Shown here piece after piece: positions 51,529-60,832 of a DNA stretch of 64,000 bases. Within the stretch, counting starts at the first letter, position 1, and each line of letters starts with the position of its first letter. Made by a program: the position numbers and the translations under genes. Below the pieces are notes generated by a model, which saw only the letters and a list, made by a program, of their open reading frames with translations, did no database searches and had not been told where the DNA came from. Source of the stretch: Pedobacter terrae (GTDB lineage: Bacteria; Bacteroidota; Bacteroidia; Sphingobacteriales; Sphingobacteriaceae); the NCBI RefSeq assembly GCF_900100705.1, contig NZ_FNCH01000011.1, forward strand, positions 124,001-188,000, written 5' to 3'.

Positions 51529-51594
51529 TTACCTATTTTGGAACTTTATGAGAAACTATGCCGTGTAGTTGAAATGTTTTGTTGAACGAGTGCA

Positions 51595-52746
51595 TTACTG
51601 CAATCTAAAAAGCTTGTTTTGAACCTCAGTTTCTCTAACATCTATTCGTATCATTTCGCCATTAGGATGAACGAGAATGGTTAGAGGAATCCCTACTATT
51701 GTATATAAATCAGTTAACTTTTCAAGTTTATCATATGCATATAGAATACGCCAACTATTCTTATTAGCATTTACAATAGTTTGAAATTCGTTAACCTTAT
51801 TTTTATAGTCCATAGAAATCGTGATGAAATTTATTTTATTATTAACTTTATCGTAAAGAGTTTTTAACAATGGCATTTCCTTGATACATGGCCCGCACCA
51901 GGATGCACTGAAAATTAGTAAAGCGTATTTAGTGGAGTCTTGTATCAGATCCTCTTCTTTATGTGTTTTCAAATTCCACAGCTTGATAGTCTTTGGTTCA
52001 TCTGATAAATAACTTTCAATTCTCTTAGCCCACTTGGATCCATGATGTTGTTGAGAAAAATTAGAGTAAATTTTTTTTACATCTTCCCGTGTAACAAATC
52101 TTGTGAGATTTAGGGATAAGTATGTTATTAGGTATCTTGAATCTGGGTAACTTTTAGAGAGCTGAACATAAGATTCTAATTGCTGGTCATAGGACATATC
52201 CTTTTTGTCGAACCAACAGAAATATGGTTCTTGTGCGCGGACAGCAATATCGGAATCATCGTTTTTCAATGATAATTGAAAATCATCAACGATTAGGTTT
52301 CCCAGAATATTTGTATCGGATTTCCCTAATAACGGTGCTAAATTCTCGTTAGGAAAAACAGTACTTTTAAAATAATCGGCAGTTATAAGATTATCCTTAT
52401 TTTGAACTCCAATATTCGCGATGAGATTTTTGATGTCACTATCTTTTCTATAAAACCTTATTGAATGGTATCCGTTGAGTAGCGTATCTTTATTAGGAAC
52501 TATTAGCTCCATAAATTCAGATCTTTCAACGGTAGTATCTGGAATGGTAAATTGCCAACTTGAGTTCCCAATATTTCGTCCTGAAATAATAAGATTGTGT
52601 GATTCACGATAATCACGTAGAGATAACGAATTAAATTTTGCTCCCCGTAGAATTACAGTCAGTTTGTATACATCGATCTGTTTCTGCTGCGCCAGAGATA
52701 TATGGAATATTAAACAAAAGATGCATGATAGGATGAGACGTGGCAT
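51595..52746 (-). CDS. TlpA-like thiol-disulfide reductase, secreted
   Basis: 383 residues. Signal peptide MPRLILSCIFCLIFHISLAQ. N-terminal 230 residues form a Bacteroidota-specific beta domain (KLTVILRGAKFNSLSLRDYR) found ahead of periplasmic thioredoxins. C-terminal thioredoxin domain (about 250-380): LLIFSASWCGPCIKEMPLLK with the CGPC active site, FITISMDYKNKV and the cis-Pro region VGIPLTILVHPNGEM. It reduces or isomerises disulfides in the cell envelope. Neighbours are unrelated fragments, so it is probably transcribed alone. Confidence 0.92.
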   Translation of the reverse strand: MPRLILSCIFCLIFHISLAQQKQIDVYKLTVILRGAKFNSLSLRDYRESHNLIISGRNIGNSSWQFTIPDTTVERSEFMELIVPNKDTLLNGYHSIRFYRKDSDIKNLIANIGVQNKDNLITADYFKSTVFPNENLAPLLGKSDTNILGNLIVDDFQLSLKNDDSDIAVRAQEPYFCWFDKKDMSYDQQLESYVQLSKSYPDSRYLITYLSLNLTRFVTREDVKKIYSNFSQQHHGSKWAKRIESYLSDEPKTIKLWNLKTHKEEDLIQDSTKYALLIFSASWCGPCIKEMPLLKTLYDKVNNKINFITISMDYKNKVNEFQTIVNANKNSWRILYAYDKLEKLTDLYTIVGIPLTILVHPNGEMIRIDVRETEVQNKLFRLQ

Positions 52747-53029
52747 ATTATTAATAAATATCGGTATAGAACATTAATAGCGAAGATAGTTTCTTTGAAA
52801 GGTCGATTATAAAATATTAATATTCACAGAGTCATTTTACGGTAATAAATCGGTAATCAATTCTATCCACCATTTTATGACTGTTTTTCTTTGCCTGAAT
52901 AGCGCCCACAAGATAACCGCAGAAAGAAAAAAGAAGCAATAATTAATATCTTCGTTTTTAAAAACAGATTAATCTGTTAATTTTCACAATAAGCTTCGTT
53001 TAACGCTACTTCAAGTTCTTTGCACCTTT

Positions 53030-53236
53030 TTATCTTTGGGAATGGAAAAACAAGCTTCTTTCTTCTTTAAAGAGATCAGAATATTTTTTTTTGAATAATT
53101 TTATTTCCTTCTCTAGTTCGTCCAAAATATCGAACTGTTCATTTATGAGTTCAAAATGTTTATTCGTTATGTTTTTTTGTAAAAGATTTCCTAAGCATCG
53201 TTTATTGAGATTTTTTGTTAGCAGGTAGTTCGACAA
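53030..53236 (-). CDS. Hypothetical small ORF, possible frameshifted 3' part of the next one
   Basis: 68 codons beginning only with TTG, overlapping by 35 bases the frame at 53202-53441. It encodes a charged helical stretch (LINEQFDILDELEKEIKLFK and KKYSDLFKEERSLFFHSQR). Because it lacks an ATG and begins inside the other frame near an A-run (ACAAAAAATC), it may be the true C-terminus of that gene after a one-base slip. Not recognised. Confidence 0.4.
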   Translation of the reverse strand: MSNYLLTKNLNKRCLGNLLQKNITNKHFELINEQFDILDELEKEIKLFKKKYSDLFKEERSLFFHSQR

Positions 53237-53441
53237 ATAAATGCGTATAAAAGCCAGGTGTCAGTTTATCGGTTGAATCCTCAATCTTTTGGCCGGGATA
53301 GCTTATAATTGCATTATCAATAAATGCAGTAACCTCTTGGTCAGACATTTTTCTCCAGCTTGAATGAAAATCAACATTAGTCCCTACTAAACGTTGAATT
53401 TCTAACATTACTAAGTAATGTATTTTATAATCTCTTGTCAT
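53202..53441 (-). CDS. Hypothetical small protein
   Basis: 79 residues with an ATG start: MTRDYKIHYLVMLEIQRLVG, DFHSSWRKMSDQEVTAFIDN and GFYTHLFVELPANKKSQ. No signal peptide and no known family. A cytoplasmic helical protein; may continue in another frame at 53030-53236. AT-rich, like other accessory genes of this zone. Confidence 0.5.
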   Translation of the reverse strand: MTRDYKIHYLVMLEIQRLVGTNVDFHSSWRKMSDQEVTAFIDNAIISYPGQKIEDSTDKLTPGFYTHLFVELPANKKSQ

Positions 53442-53675
53442 ATTTATCGTCTATTTAAATTATAGTTCTTCGTTTGCCAATTAATAATCATTTAAGAGAT
53501 TATTAATCCTTGATACTGGTTTATTGTTATCTTCTATATATGATCATTAACATGCTTCCAGTTTTGCCGTCAGCTGATCATATGCATTATACTTCATGTA
53601 TTCGAAAAGTAACATTTACCTTACCCGCGGGCTAAAGTTTTCATAGTGCTTATGAAGTCGCGTCTGCAATTAACT

Positions 53676-54038
53676 TCAATCGATGCTACAAGAAAAAATT
53701 TTTTCTTCCAAAACCAGCCTATTCTCTTCGCCCCATCTTGCGGTGGTTTCAATAACTGGTATAAGGGAATGACCAAGTTCTGTCAAGCTATATTCAACCT
53801 TATAAGGTTTTATATGATAGTCTTTTCTTGAAATTAAACCATGTAGAACCAATTGATTTAATTGTGCATCCAATACCCTTCTGGAAGCTTGCGTTATCGT
53901 TTTGTGAATTCCGCTTGGTCGTTTAATACCATGATAGATACTCCAAAGTAAACTTATTTTCCATTTTCCGCTCATCACTTCCATAAAAAGGTGCAAGCCA
54001 CAATCAAGTATAGTCGGTGTTTTTTTTTGATACATCAT
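53676..54038 (-). CDS. HxlR family winged-helix transcriptional regulator
   Basis: 120 residues. The HxlR pattern is plain: LFMEVMSGKWKISLLWSIYH at residues 18-37, KRPSGIHKTITQASRRVLDA (recognition region), QLNQLVLHGLISRKDYHIKP and YSLTELGHSLIPVIETTARW near the end. HxlR regulators often sense aldehydes, quinones or redox stress and control an adjacent oxidoreductase. It is divergent from the aldo/keto reductase gene, with about 96 bases between starts that include an 18-base palindrome. Confidence 0.94.
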   Translation of the reverse strand: MMYQKKTPTILDCGLHLFMEVMSGKWKISLLWSIYHGIKRPSGIHKTITQASRRVLDAQLNQLVLHGLISRKDYHIKPYKVEYSLTELGHSLIPVIETTARWGEENRLVLEEKIFSCSID

Positions 54039-54061
54039 AGACTAATGAATAAAACTTTGAT

Positions 54062-54112
54062 ACGGACAAATTTATCCGTTATTGCACAGCAAATTGTCTT
54101 CTAATATCTTTG
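54062..54112 (+). promoter_or_regulatory. Promoter and operator between HxlR and aldo/keto reductase genes
   Basis: An 18-base palindrome with one mismatched pair, ACGGACAAATTTATCCGT (54062-54079), lies immediately left of a strong promoter: TTG 54082-54084, 20 bases, TATCTTTG 54105-54112. The reductase ATG follows at 54135. Likely HxlR binding site. Confidence 0.7.
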
Positions 54113-54134
54113 AATAATAAAATTAATCAAAAAA

Positions 54135-55097
54135 ATGAAATATAAATTATTAGGGACACATACTGGTTTGCAGGTAAGTGAAGTTATTCTTGGCGGAGCA
54201 GGCTTGGGAGAACGTAGCGGTTATGGTTCAACCCCGGAAGAAGCCTTAGCAATTTTGAAGGCTTATACAGAGGCTGGCGGTAATTTTATTGATACTTCAG
54301 ATAAATATCAATTGGGAGAATCAGAAGAAATAATTGGCAGATTTATAAAAGGCCAAAGGCAAGATTTTGTGATCTCGACCAAATATACCCTAACAAGTAA
54401 TGCACAGCCTAAAATAAGTAGTTTTGGCAATCACCGAAAAGCCATGAGGGAGGCTGTGGATGCCTCCCTGAAAAGGCTACAAACTGATTACATCGACATT
54501 TATATGCCACATTTTGATGATGCCCAAACGCCTTGGGAAGAAATAGCCCGTGGATTAGAAGAATTAGTGAAGTGCGGAAAGGTGATCTACACCGGACTAA
54601 CCAATTTTCCTGCATGGAAAATCGCTTTGATCAGTTCCTCTGTACCGCTGAATAGCATACAGGTAGAGTATAATTTGTTGCAAAGGTCCGCGGATCGTGA
54701 ATTTTTGCCACTAGCCCAAGCGTTAGGTCTGGGTACCATGTTGTATTCTCCACTTGCCGGCGGATTATTGACCGGTAAATATCGAAAAGGTGAGACAGGG
54801 CGCTTGGCAAATAGCAGTACAGAAATCAAAAGCGAGGATGATATGGCAAAAATAATAATAGATTATTTAGAATCAGTCGCTCAAGCACATGACACCACAC
54901 CTGGTCAAGTCGCTTTCGCATGGGCGCTTCACACTGGTCATTTTCCATTGGCTGGCCCACGAAAAATTCATCATTTGGAAGATAGCTTGAAAGCTACGGA
55001 GCTTGAATTGACTGAACACGAACTGACTACACTAAACGAATTAAGCCAGATCTCTCTGGGTTATCCTCACGATCTATTAAGACAAGTAAGCGGATAG
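54135..55097 (+). CDS. Aldo/keto reductase
   Basis: 320-residue NADPH-dependent (alpha/beta)8 reductase. N-terminal VSEVILGGAGLGERSGYGST; catalytic Asp/Tyr/Lys/His pieces: FIDTSDKYQLGESEEIIGRF near 50-68 (Asp and Tyr), VISTKYTL near 80 (Lys), IDIYMPHFDDAQTPWEE near 122 (His), followed by GLTNFPAWKI, IQVEYNLLQRSADRE and YSPLAGGLLTGKYR. Reduces aldehydes or ketones; substrate unknown. Divergent HxlR gene and shared operator suggest induction by a reactive carbonyl or related signal. Confidence 0.95.
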   Translation: MKYKLLGTHTGLQVSEVILGGAGLGERSGYGSTPEEALAILKAYTEAGGNFIDTSDKYQLGESEEIIGRFIKGQRQDFVISTKYTLTSNAQPKISSFGNHRKAMREAVDASLKRLQTDYIDIYMPHFDDAQTPWEEIARGLEELVKCGKVIYTGLTNFPAWKIALISSSVPLNSIQVEYNLLQRSADREFLPLAQALGLGTMLYSPLAGGLLTGKYRKGETGRLANSSTEIKSEDDMAKIIIDYLESVAQAHDTTPGQVAFAWALHTGHFPLAGPRKIHHLEDSLKATELELTEHELTTLNELSQISLGYPHDLLRQVSG

Positions 55098-55147
55098 CTT
55101 GATAGTTAGAAAGATGAAATGCTCCAAGTTATAGTCTAGAGATTGTA

Positions 55148-55562
55148 TTGGAGACTACCTCTACTAACAGTTTAAGTAGGTTCAAGAAAATCTGTATTTT
55201 TTCAAGTATATTAGAAAATTCTACAACTATCTATGGGATTGACGAAAGCCACATCATTAGTCCGAATGAAAACGGATCGTCTATTAATCTAAGAGTAGAA
55301 AATGTTGTGATAATTTCTCCATTGAATGAATTTGAAGTCGCTTTTACGGAGTGCCTGAATATACTTAAAGTCTTTTATGCACTACAAAATTGTTCCCATT
55401 GCTATTTCATCAATGACAATTGAAGGCTTACAAGTTCGTTACCTTGACAAGTTAACTAATGTAACAATATATAATGCACTTTTCAATCAGTTCTTAGAAT
55501 TCCGTAATCTGCAAAACTGGTTAGGTGATAAATCTTTTGGTTATACAGACTCGGAGGTTTGA
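55148..55562 (+). pseudogene. Hypothetical gene, probably frameshifted
   Basis: Two overlapping plus frames: 55148-55423 (TTG start, CIFSSILENSTTIYGIDESH, VVIISPLNEFEVAFTECLNI) and 55377-55562 (KIVPIAISSMTIEGLQVRYL, ALFNQFLEFRNLQNWLGDKS). Neither has family features, and the second would continue the first after one base shift near 55400. It may be an immunity-like gene that lost its frame. No ATG starts the first frame. Confidence 0.35.
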
Positions 55563-55850
55563 TCAGCTATTGAAACTAATCATCACTTTTAAGTTATCAA
55601 CCTCAGTAATGATGATTTTTCCCTATTTTGCGATAATTTAATAATTGTTCTGGTTTTGATATTTTAATTGTCCAATAATTGGGTTGTTTATTGAGTTTAC
55701 CTAAAAAGTAAATTTTCGGCCCCTAAGGTTATCAATGTTTGATTACATAAACCGGTTTCAGAACACGCTTAGCAACCAATACTTTGTATTAAGGAATATA
55801 ATTATTAGGTTAGGCAATAAACCTGTCGGTTCAATCAGAATTAATATCAT

Positions 55851-58076
55851 ATGGCAAAATATTATTTACTCTATTTCCTTATTTTATGGTCCGGATTTAA
55901 TAAATCAACGAATCACAATAACGGATTTGAGTCCGTAGACGAAACCAACTCACTTCCTATGGGGTGGTCATTTCAAGCAGCCAATTACAATACTATCAAA
56001 TTAGATTCCATTAGAAAACAGGAGGGGAGATATAGCTTATCTATTGAGAATACCATTGATTTCAATACCCCACAAGAAGTCGGGAATTACTTCCAGATTG
56101 AGGCAGATGAGACGTCTGGCAACAAAGAAGTTTCAATTGAGTTGAGAGGCTTTATGAAAATGGACGAAGTTGGAACTTATTATGCTGGATTATGGTTGAA
56201 GCTGGAAGGAGAAAATGGGCAATTAGCATATATTGATACAAAGCAGGCAGGCACTCATGATTGGGCCGAATATCGAGTCAAACTCCCATATACCGAAAAA
56301 GTAAAGGGGATAGCTTATGGAGGATTTCTAGATGGGGTTGGAAAAGTCTGGTTCGATAATTTCCAGCTTTTTAAGGATGGAAAGCCACTGAAAAACTTAA
56401 GGCGCATTCCTCCAAAGAAAGCTCAGGTAGATAATTCGTACCTGCATGGTTCAGGTATAAGCAATGTACAGATAAATGCCAGAAAAATTACCAGACTTGC
56501 TATTATAGGGCAGGTATGGGGGTTTTTGAAATATCATCACCCATATGCCGGTAGCGGCGATGTGAACTGGGATGGCGAATTATTCAAAATCTTTGCCTCT
56601 ACACGTAATTGCAAAAATCTTCGCCAATTAAGTCACTTCCTTGAAGCTTACATAGATTCCCTTCCGAAGGTAAAAAAGTGTGATAACTGTAAAATGCCAT
56701 CTGCTTCCACGGTGTTAATGGCTCCAGATTATGGTGATCTTTTTACAGGGAAAACGCTATCAGCAAGCTTAACAAACAAACTTAGGTATATCCGGCAAAA
56801 CAGGTTGGGTGTACAAAATTATTGGGTAAAAAAAGAATCGGGCCTAGGTTATCCGCTATTCATCAACGAAAAAAGCTACGATGAAATGTTATTTCCAGAT
56901 GCAGGATACAGGCTACTCTCGTTATTTCGATATTGGTCTATCATAAATTATTATTCGCCCTACAGAAACATTACAGAAAAACACTGGAATCAGGTTCTGA
57001 AAGATTTCATTCCACAATTTGTCGCTGCCAGGAATGCCGAAGAATATACACTTGCAACATTAAAACTTATAGCGACAATTAAAGACACTCATGCAAACAT
57101 ATTCAATAATTATTCAACCTTAGAATCAATCAAGGGTAAATACCGCGTTCCTTTCAGATCCGATTTTGTCGAAAATAAGCTGATCGTAAGTGGATACCGT
57201 ACCGATACTTTAAGTATTCAGGATAAGGTTAAAATAGGGGATATTATTGTCTCAATCAACGGAGAAAGAATTGAAAAGCTTGTCAGGAAGTATTTACCCA
57301 TTACACCAGCATCCAATTACGATACTCAATTAAGAGATTTACCATGGAACTATCTGATGAGAAGTAACGATGAAGAAATGTGGTTTGTGTTTAAGCGAAA
57401 TGGAAGGCTAATCAAATTAAACATCCCAACGCTCAAGGGCAAATCAAATTATAAAGCGCCCGGAGAAAAACAAAAAGAGGCTTATTATTTAATAAACGAT
57501 CAGATTGGCTATCTGAATGCAGGTAAATACCAAAATTCGGAGTTGCCACAGATAGAAAAAATGTTTGTGAAAACAAAAGGAATAATTGTAGATATGAGGG
57601 AATATCCGTCTGACTTCATGTCTTACACATTCGCAAGCTACATTAAATCATTCAAAAGTATGTTTTTAAAGCAGTCTACGGTAGACTATTCAAATCCAGG
57701 TACAGTTGTGTTCACTAATTCAGAATATAACGGACCAGCCAAAAATGGCGAATCATATAAAGGGAAAGTAATTGTGATCGTCAATTCTGACACGCAGAGC
57801 CAGGGAGAGTTTACAACAATGGCCCTCCAAAGCTCACCAAACGTTAGCGTAATCGGAAGCCAGACAGCAGGCGCAGATGGTGAGGTAACCACTATTGTAC
57901 TTCCAGGCGGCATTTACACCCGGATATCAAGTAAGGGTGTATTTTACCCGGATAATTCGCCAACTCAAGGTGCCGGAGTGAAAATTGATTTTATTGTAAA
58001 ACCAACAATTAAAGGGATAATTGAAAGGAAGGATGAATTATTGGAGAGAGCTGTAGATATTTTAACTAACAGATAG
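55851..58076 (+). CDS. S41 family peptidase with N-terminal carbohydrate-binding-like domain
   Basis: 741 residues. A short hydrophobic start (MAKYYLLYFLILWSGF) may act as signal peptide. Residues 25-180 form a jelly-roll with DGVGKVWFDNFQLFKDGKPL, as in other Bacteroidota S41 proteins. Residues 190-460 include a PDZ-like part (LSIQDKVKIGDIIVSINGER). The S41 core (about 540-730) carries DQIGYLNAGKY, IIVDMREYPSDFMSY, the nucleophile region NSDTQSQGEFTTMALQSSPN and GSQTAGADGEVTTIVLPGG. Such tail-type proteases cut unfolded or C-terminal segments of envelope proteins. A weakly related ORF precedes it. Confidence 0.88.
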   Translation: MAKYYLLYFLILWSGFNKSTNHNNGFESVDETNSLPMGWSFQAANYNTIKLDSIRKQEGRYSLSIENTIDFNTPQEVGNYFQIEADETSGNKEVSIELRGFMKMDEVGTYYAGLWLKLEGENGQLAYIDTKQAGTHDWAEYRVKLPYTEKVKGIAYGGFLDGVGKVWFDNFQLFKDGKPLKNLRRIPPKKAQVDNSYLHGSGISNVQINARKITRLAIIGQVWGFLKYHHPYAGSGDVNWDGELFKIFASTRNCKNLRQLSHFLEAYIDSLPKVKKCDNCKMPSASTVLMAPDYGDLFTGKTLSASLTNKLRYIRQNRLGVQNYWVKKESGLGYPLFINEKSYDEMLFPDAGYRLLSLFRYWSIINYYSPYRNITEKHWNQVLKDFIPQFVAARNAEEYTLATLKLIATIKDTHANIFNNYSTLESIKGKYRVPFRSDFVENKLIVSGYRTDTLSIQDKVKIGDIIVSINGERIEKLVRKYLPITPASNYDTQLRDLPWNYLMRSNDEEMWFVFKRNGRLIKLNIPTLKGKSNYKAPGEKQKEAYYLINDQIGYLNAGKYQNSELPQIEKMFVKTKGIIVDMREYPSDFMSYTFASYIKSFKSMFLKQSTVDYSNPGTVVFTNSEYNGPAKNGESYKGKVIVIVNSDTQSQGEFTTMALQSSPNVSVIGSQTAGADGEVTTIVLPGGIYTRISSKGVFYPDNSPTQGAGVKIDFIVKPTIKGIIERKDELLERAVDILTNR

Positions 58077-58203
58077 TTATATGTCCTCTAACCCATGGTT
58101 ATTTAAAAAAGAATAATAAAATCTACCTATTCGATGTTTCAAAGAAAGCATTGCCTTCCTTTTGAGGGGCAAAGCTACCTCAGTCAGAAAACACTTTGGG
58201 AAA

Positions 58204-58284
58204 TGATGCGGTGCACACTGATCTGAATATGATATTTGGGGCCGGTACCTATCGGATCAGGCTAACGCTGTACAGGAAGAAATA
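58204..58284 (+). repeat. Short coding scrap repeat A, copy 1
   Basis: About 80 bases reading DAVHTDLNMIFGAGTYRIRL then TLYRKK and stop. A decayed copy lies at 61533-61613. Both precede a small or large secreted-protein context and an HNH C-terminus copy within about 600 bases. Confidence 0.7.
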
Positions 58285-58321
58285 AAAGCGTAAGAAAAGG
58301 TCACTATTGTAATTGAAAATT

Positions 58322-58804
58322 ATGAGAAATTTTTTAATGTATTGCTTTTTATCCTTAGGTATGGTTCAGGGAACTAAAGCACAAATTGTGGAACAGAATG
58401 ATTTGTATAAAATAATAAGTAGTAAAATCCATAAAAGCTATAAGAAACCAGATGTTCATAAGGTTATTGTTTTTTCAGTCTTTCTCACCACCAACGCTAC
58501 TGGCATAGTAGATTCGGTTTTCTTTTCTGAAGTTGACAGACCAATAACCCTGGAAGATATAATAGATACAAAAGAAATTAAACAAAAATATATCGGTGCA
58601 AAATTTAAAGTTAAAGACATCAGGAATGGTCTGGTGGTGATGCCAGTTATGATTCGTGTGCTTGGAGACATAAAGGCAACATATTTAGCTTCATTGGGTA
58701 TAGACTATGCAAATCTGTTTAATGTGCCAGATAAACAAAGTAAAAGCAAAATTATTCTGTGTAAGCCAACAGTTGTCAGCTTTTCAATTATTGATGATTT
58801 GTAA
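58322..58804 (+). CDS. Small secreted protein of unknown function
   Basis: 160 residues from ATG 58322 (a TTG three codons upstream is less likely). Signal peptide MRNFLMYCFLSLGMVQGTKA. Mature part: IVEQNDLYKIISSKIHKSYK, VHKVIVFSVFLTTNATGIVD (beta strands), EIKQKYIGAKFKVKDIRNGL and VVMPVMIRVLGDIKATYLAS. The layout resembles TonB-C-like or immunity-type small domains, with no sure family. It lies between repeat A and an HNH C-terminus scrap. Confidence 0.65.
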   Translation: MRNFLMYCFLSLGMVQGTKAQIVEQNDLYKIISSKIHKSYKKPDVHKVIVFSVFLTTNATGIVDSVFFSEVDRPITLEDIIDTKEIKQKYIGAKFKVKDIRNGLVVMPVMIRVLGDIKATYLASLGIDYANLFNVPDKQSKSKIILCKPTVVSFSIIDDL

Positions 58805-58896
58805 GCTACAAAAGCTCTTCGTTGCGCTTAATTCATTCGCTGTTAATTATGGAAAAATTAATGCATTGTGTTAGCCATATTACTATATCATCTTTC

Positions 58897-59038
58897 TCAT
58901 ATATTTAAACCCATTATTGCTCGCAATGGTAAGCAATGGCTGTATATTCTCTAAAAAACCTTCCTCTTAAATCTGTTTCAGGCCATTGCTGCGCATCCGC
59001 ATTGGGGAACAGGCTCAGGTAATCTTCCATTATGGGCT
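58897..59038 (-). repeat. HNH C-terminus repeat, copy 2 (diverged)
   Basis: Matches 51027-51167 with many substitutions and an indel (aaaaaaccttcctcttaaat versus aaaaacctttcccgtaaatc). Minus strand ends GFKYMRKMI then stop. The rest of the 58805-59185 gap holds no gene. Confidence 0.85.
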
Positions 59039-59185
59039 TAACAAAAGATTGTAAAGGGAATTCATAAAGTCATCATAAAAGACTAATGATTTAATCTATA
59101 TATTATTTTTTGATTAACATATTACAAAATATACACTTATGTATATATTTACGTCTGTGTGAAATGTTAACAAATTCTCCTCACT

Positions 59186-60832
59186 ATGAAAACAAAAAAA
59201 AAATTAATTCCTCTCCGAATTAGGATAACGAATGTAAAAACTATTTCGGTCATTCTTCTTTGCCTAATTGCATTAATAATGTCTAGATGTGCAAAGGAGA
59301 GATTAGTAAGTGATGCAATAATTGGTAAAACCCTCTCGGCAAATTCACCAGACTATCTTAAGAGGCTTAGTGCTATTAAAGATAGCTTTTATAGTTCAAA
59401 ATTTGAGCGGAAGCTAATTGCAAATGTTAATCAAAAATACTCTTGGATACCCGATTGGGAACATCCTACTTCACAAGTTGTAAATGATACTGTTTCTTAT
59501 GTGTTCTTCCCTCTAATAGCTAATGTAAAAGAGAATAATGTAACTAAGACAGTAATTGAACTTGGATCTGCACACTATTTGATTGTAAAAAATGAAAAAG
59601 AATTTTACAAGGCATTTTATTATCAGGCTAAAGCACCGAACAATTCCTCAAAGTTAGCCATTGATAATTTCACAGGTAATCTGCTTTTAACAAACTTTGA
59701 AAATGGAAAAAGTTATTTGCTCGATTATGTTGAAGGCAAGGTCAGTCAAAGTTACCAGAAAAGAAAAATGCTTGCCTTAAATAGGGAGTCTATAACTTTC
59801 CCAAATAAAACTTCATATTGGGAATCTATATGTCATACAGAACTAAAATACTGTACATGGGCTTCTGATGGGCCAACTAACTGTAATTCAGGTACAGTAC
59901 ATATTATTTATAGTCCTGATTGTAATTGGCCACAGGGGAACTGTGGAAGCAATTATAGCTTGATTGATTCAAGTGAAATAACAGTTTGTCAAGATCAATG
60001 GTTTCCAGATCCACCCACAGACCCGGGTAATGGTGGTGGCGGAGGTGGCGGCAGCGATGGAGATGGAGATTTTAACCCTGTTAACCTATCTAATACAATA
60101 ACGATGGATCCTAACACCCGTGCGTGCTTGGAAAGCATAAAAAACTCAATTGTTAGTGCATCACAATTGTCGGTAACAATGGCAACTCTTTTAAAGCAAG
60201 TGCACAACGATAATACAAAAGCTCAAAATGCTGTTTTGGCTTTAGCTAACAACCCTAACGTATCAATTACCCTAGGTGAAAAGACAATACCATACCAAAC
60301 AAAAACCCTTCCTGATGGGACAACAACAATAAGTGAAACACATGGCCAAACCGATCCTATAACAGGAAATATCAAACTTAACACTCTTACCCTAAATGAA
60401 GCCTCGGATATGGCAATTACAGCATCATTAATCCATGAAATGATGCACGCCTACTTTGTCTGGGGAGCTAATAACCTTACAGGTGACGAAGGAATGGCAT
60501 TTAGCGACCTTAACAGATATCTTTTCGACCAGGAAGACGGCACACCCCACCCTTATAATTACCCAGAACTCGGATTCATGCAGCATTGGCAAATGGCTGA
60601 AACCTATGTTAATTCTATGGCAAAAATATTAGTGGACATTTCAATTGCCAAAGGATATGGAGCATCCCCCGATACATCCATAGGAATGGAGGAGTATTGT
60701 CGGGATATATTTTGGGGAAGCCTACAGCAAACCTCCGGGGTAGAACCACCCGACGCCGCAAGATCAAAAGCTAATTCAGAGAGAGAATATAAAAACAAAG
60801 CCGGCTCAACTGGTAAAAAAGATTGTCTATGA
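59186..60832 (+). CDS. Large secreted protein with HExxH metallopeptidase-like domain
   Basis: 548 residues. N-terminal signal/lipobox-like VILLCLIALIMSRCAKERL with Cys near residue 35 (Arg before Cys is unusual for a lipobox). Residues 45-270 are an unknown Cys-containing domain (ICHTELKYCTWASDGPTNCN, SPDCNWPQGNCGS). A Gly-rich hinge near 275-295 (DPGNGGGGGGGSDGDGD) leads to a C-terminal domain with TASLIHEMMHAYFVWGANN near 415, a HExxH zinc motif, then GDEGMAF and MQHWQMAETYVNSMAKIL. This resembles SprT-like or toxin-type metallopeptidase domains. The stop overlaps the next start (ATGA). Confidence 0.7.
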   Translation: MKTKKKLIPLRIRITNVKTISVILLCLIALIMSRCAKERLVSDAIIGKTLSANSPDYLKRLSAIKDSFYSSKFERKLIANVNQKYSWIPDWEHPTSQVVNDTVSYVFFPLIANVKENNVTKTVIELGSAHYLIVKNEKEFYKAFYYQAKAPNNSSKLAIDNFTGNLLLTNFENGKSYLLDYVEGKVSQSYQKRKMLALNRESITFPNKTSYWESICHTELKYCTWASDGPTNCNSGTVHIIYSPDCNWPQGNCGSNYSLIDSSEITVCQDQWFPDPPTDPGNGGGGGGGSDGDGDFNPVNLSNTITMDPNTRACLESIKNSIVSASQLSVTMATLLKQVHNDNTKAQNAVLALANNPNVSITLGEKTIPYQTKTLPDGTTTISETHGQTDPITGNIKLNTLTLNEASDMAITASLIHEMMHAYFVWGANNLTGDEGMAFSDLNRYLFDQEDGTPHPYNYPELGFMQHWQMAETYVNSMAKILVDISIAKGYGASPDTSIGMEEYCRDIFWGSLQQTSGVEPPDAARSKANSEREYKNKAGSTGKKDCL

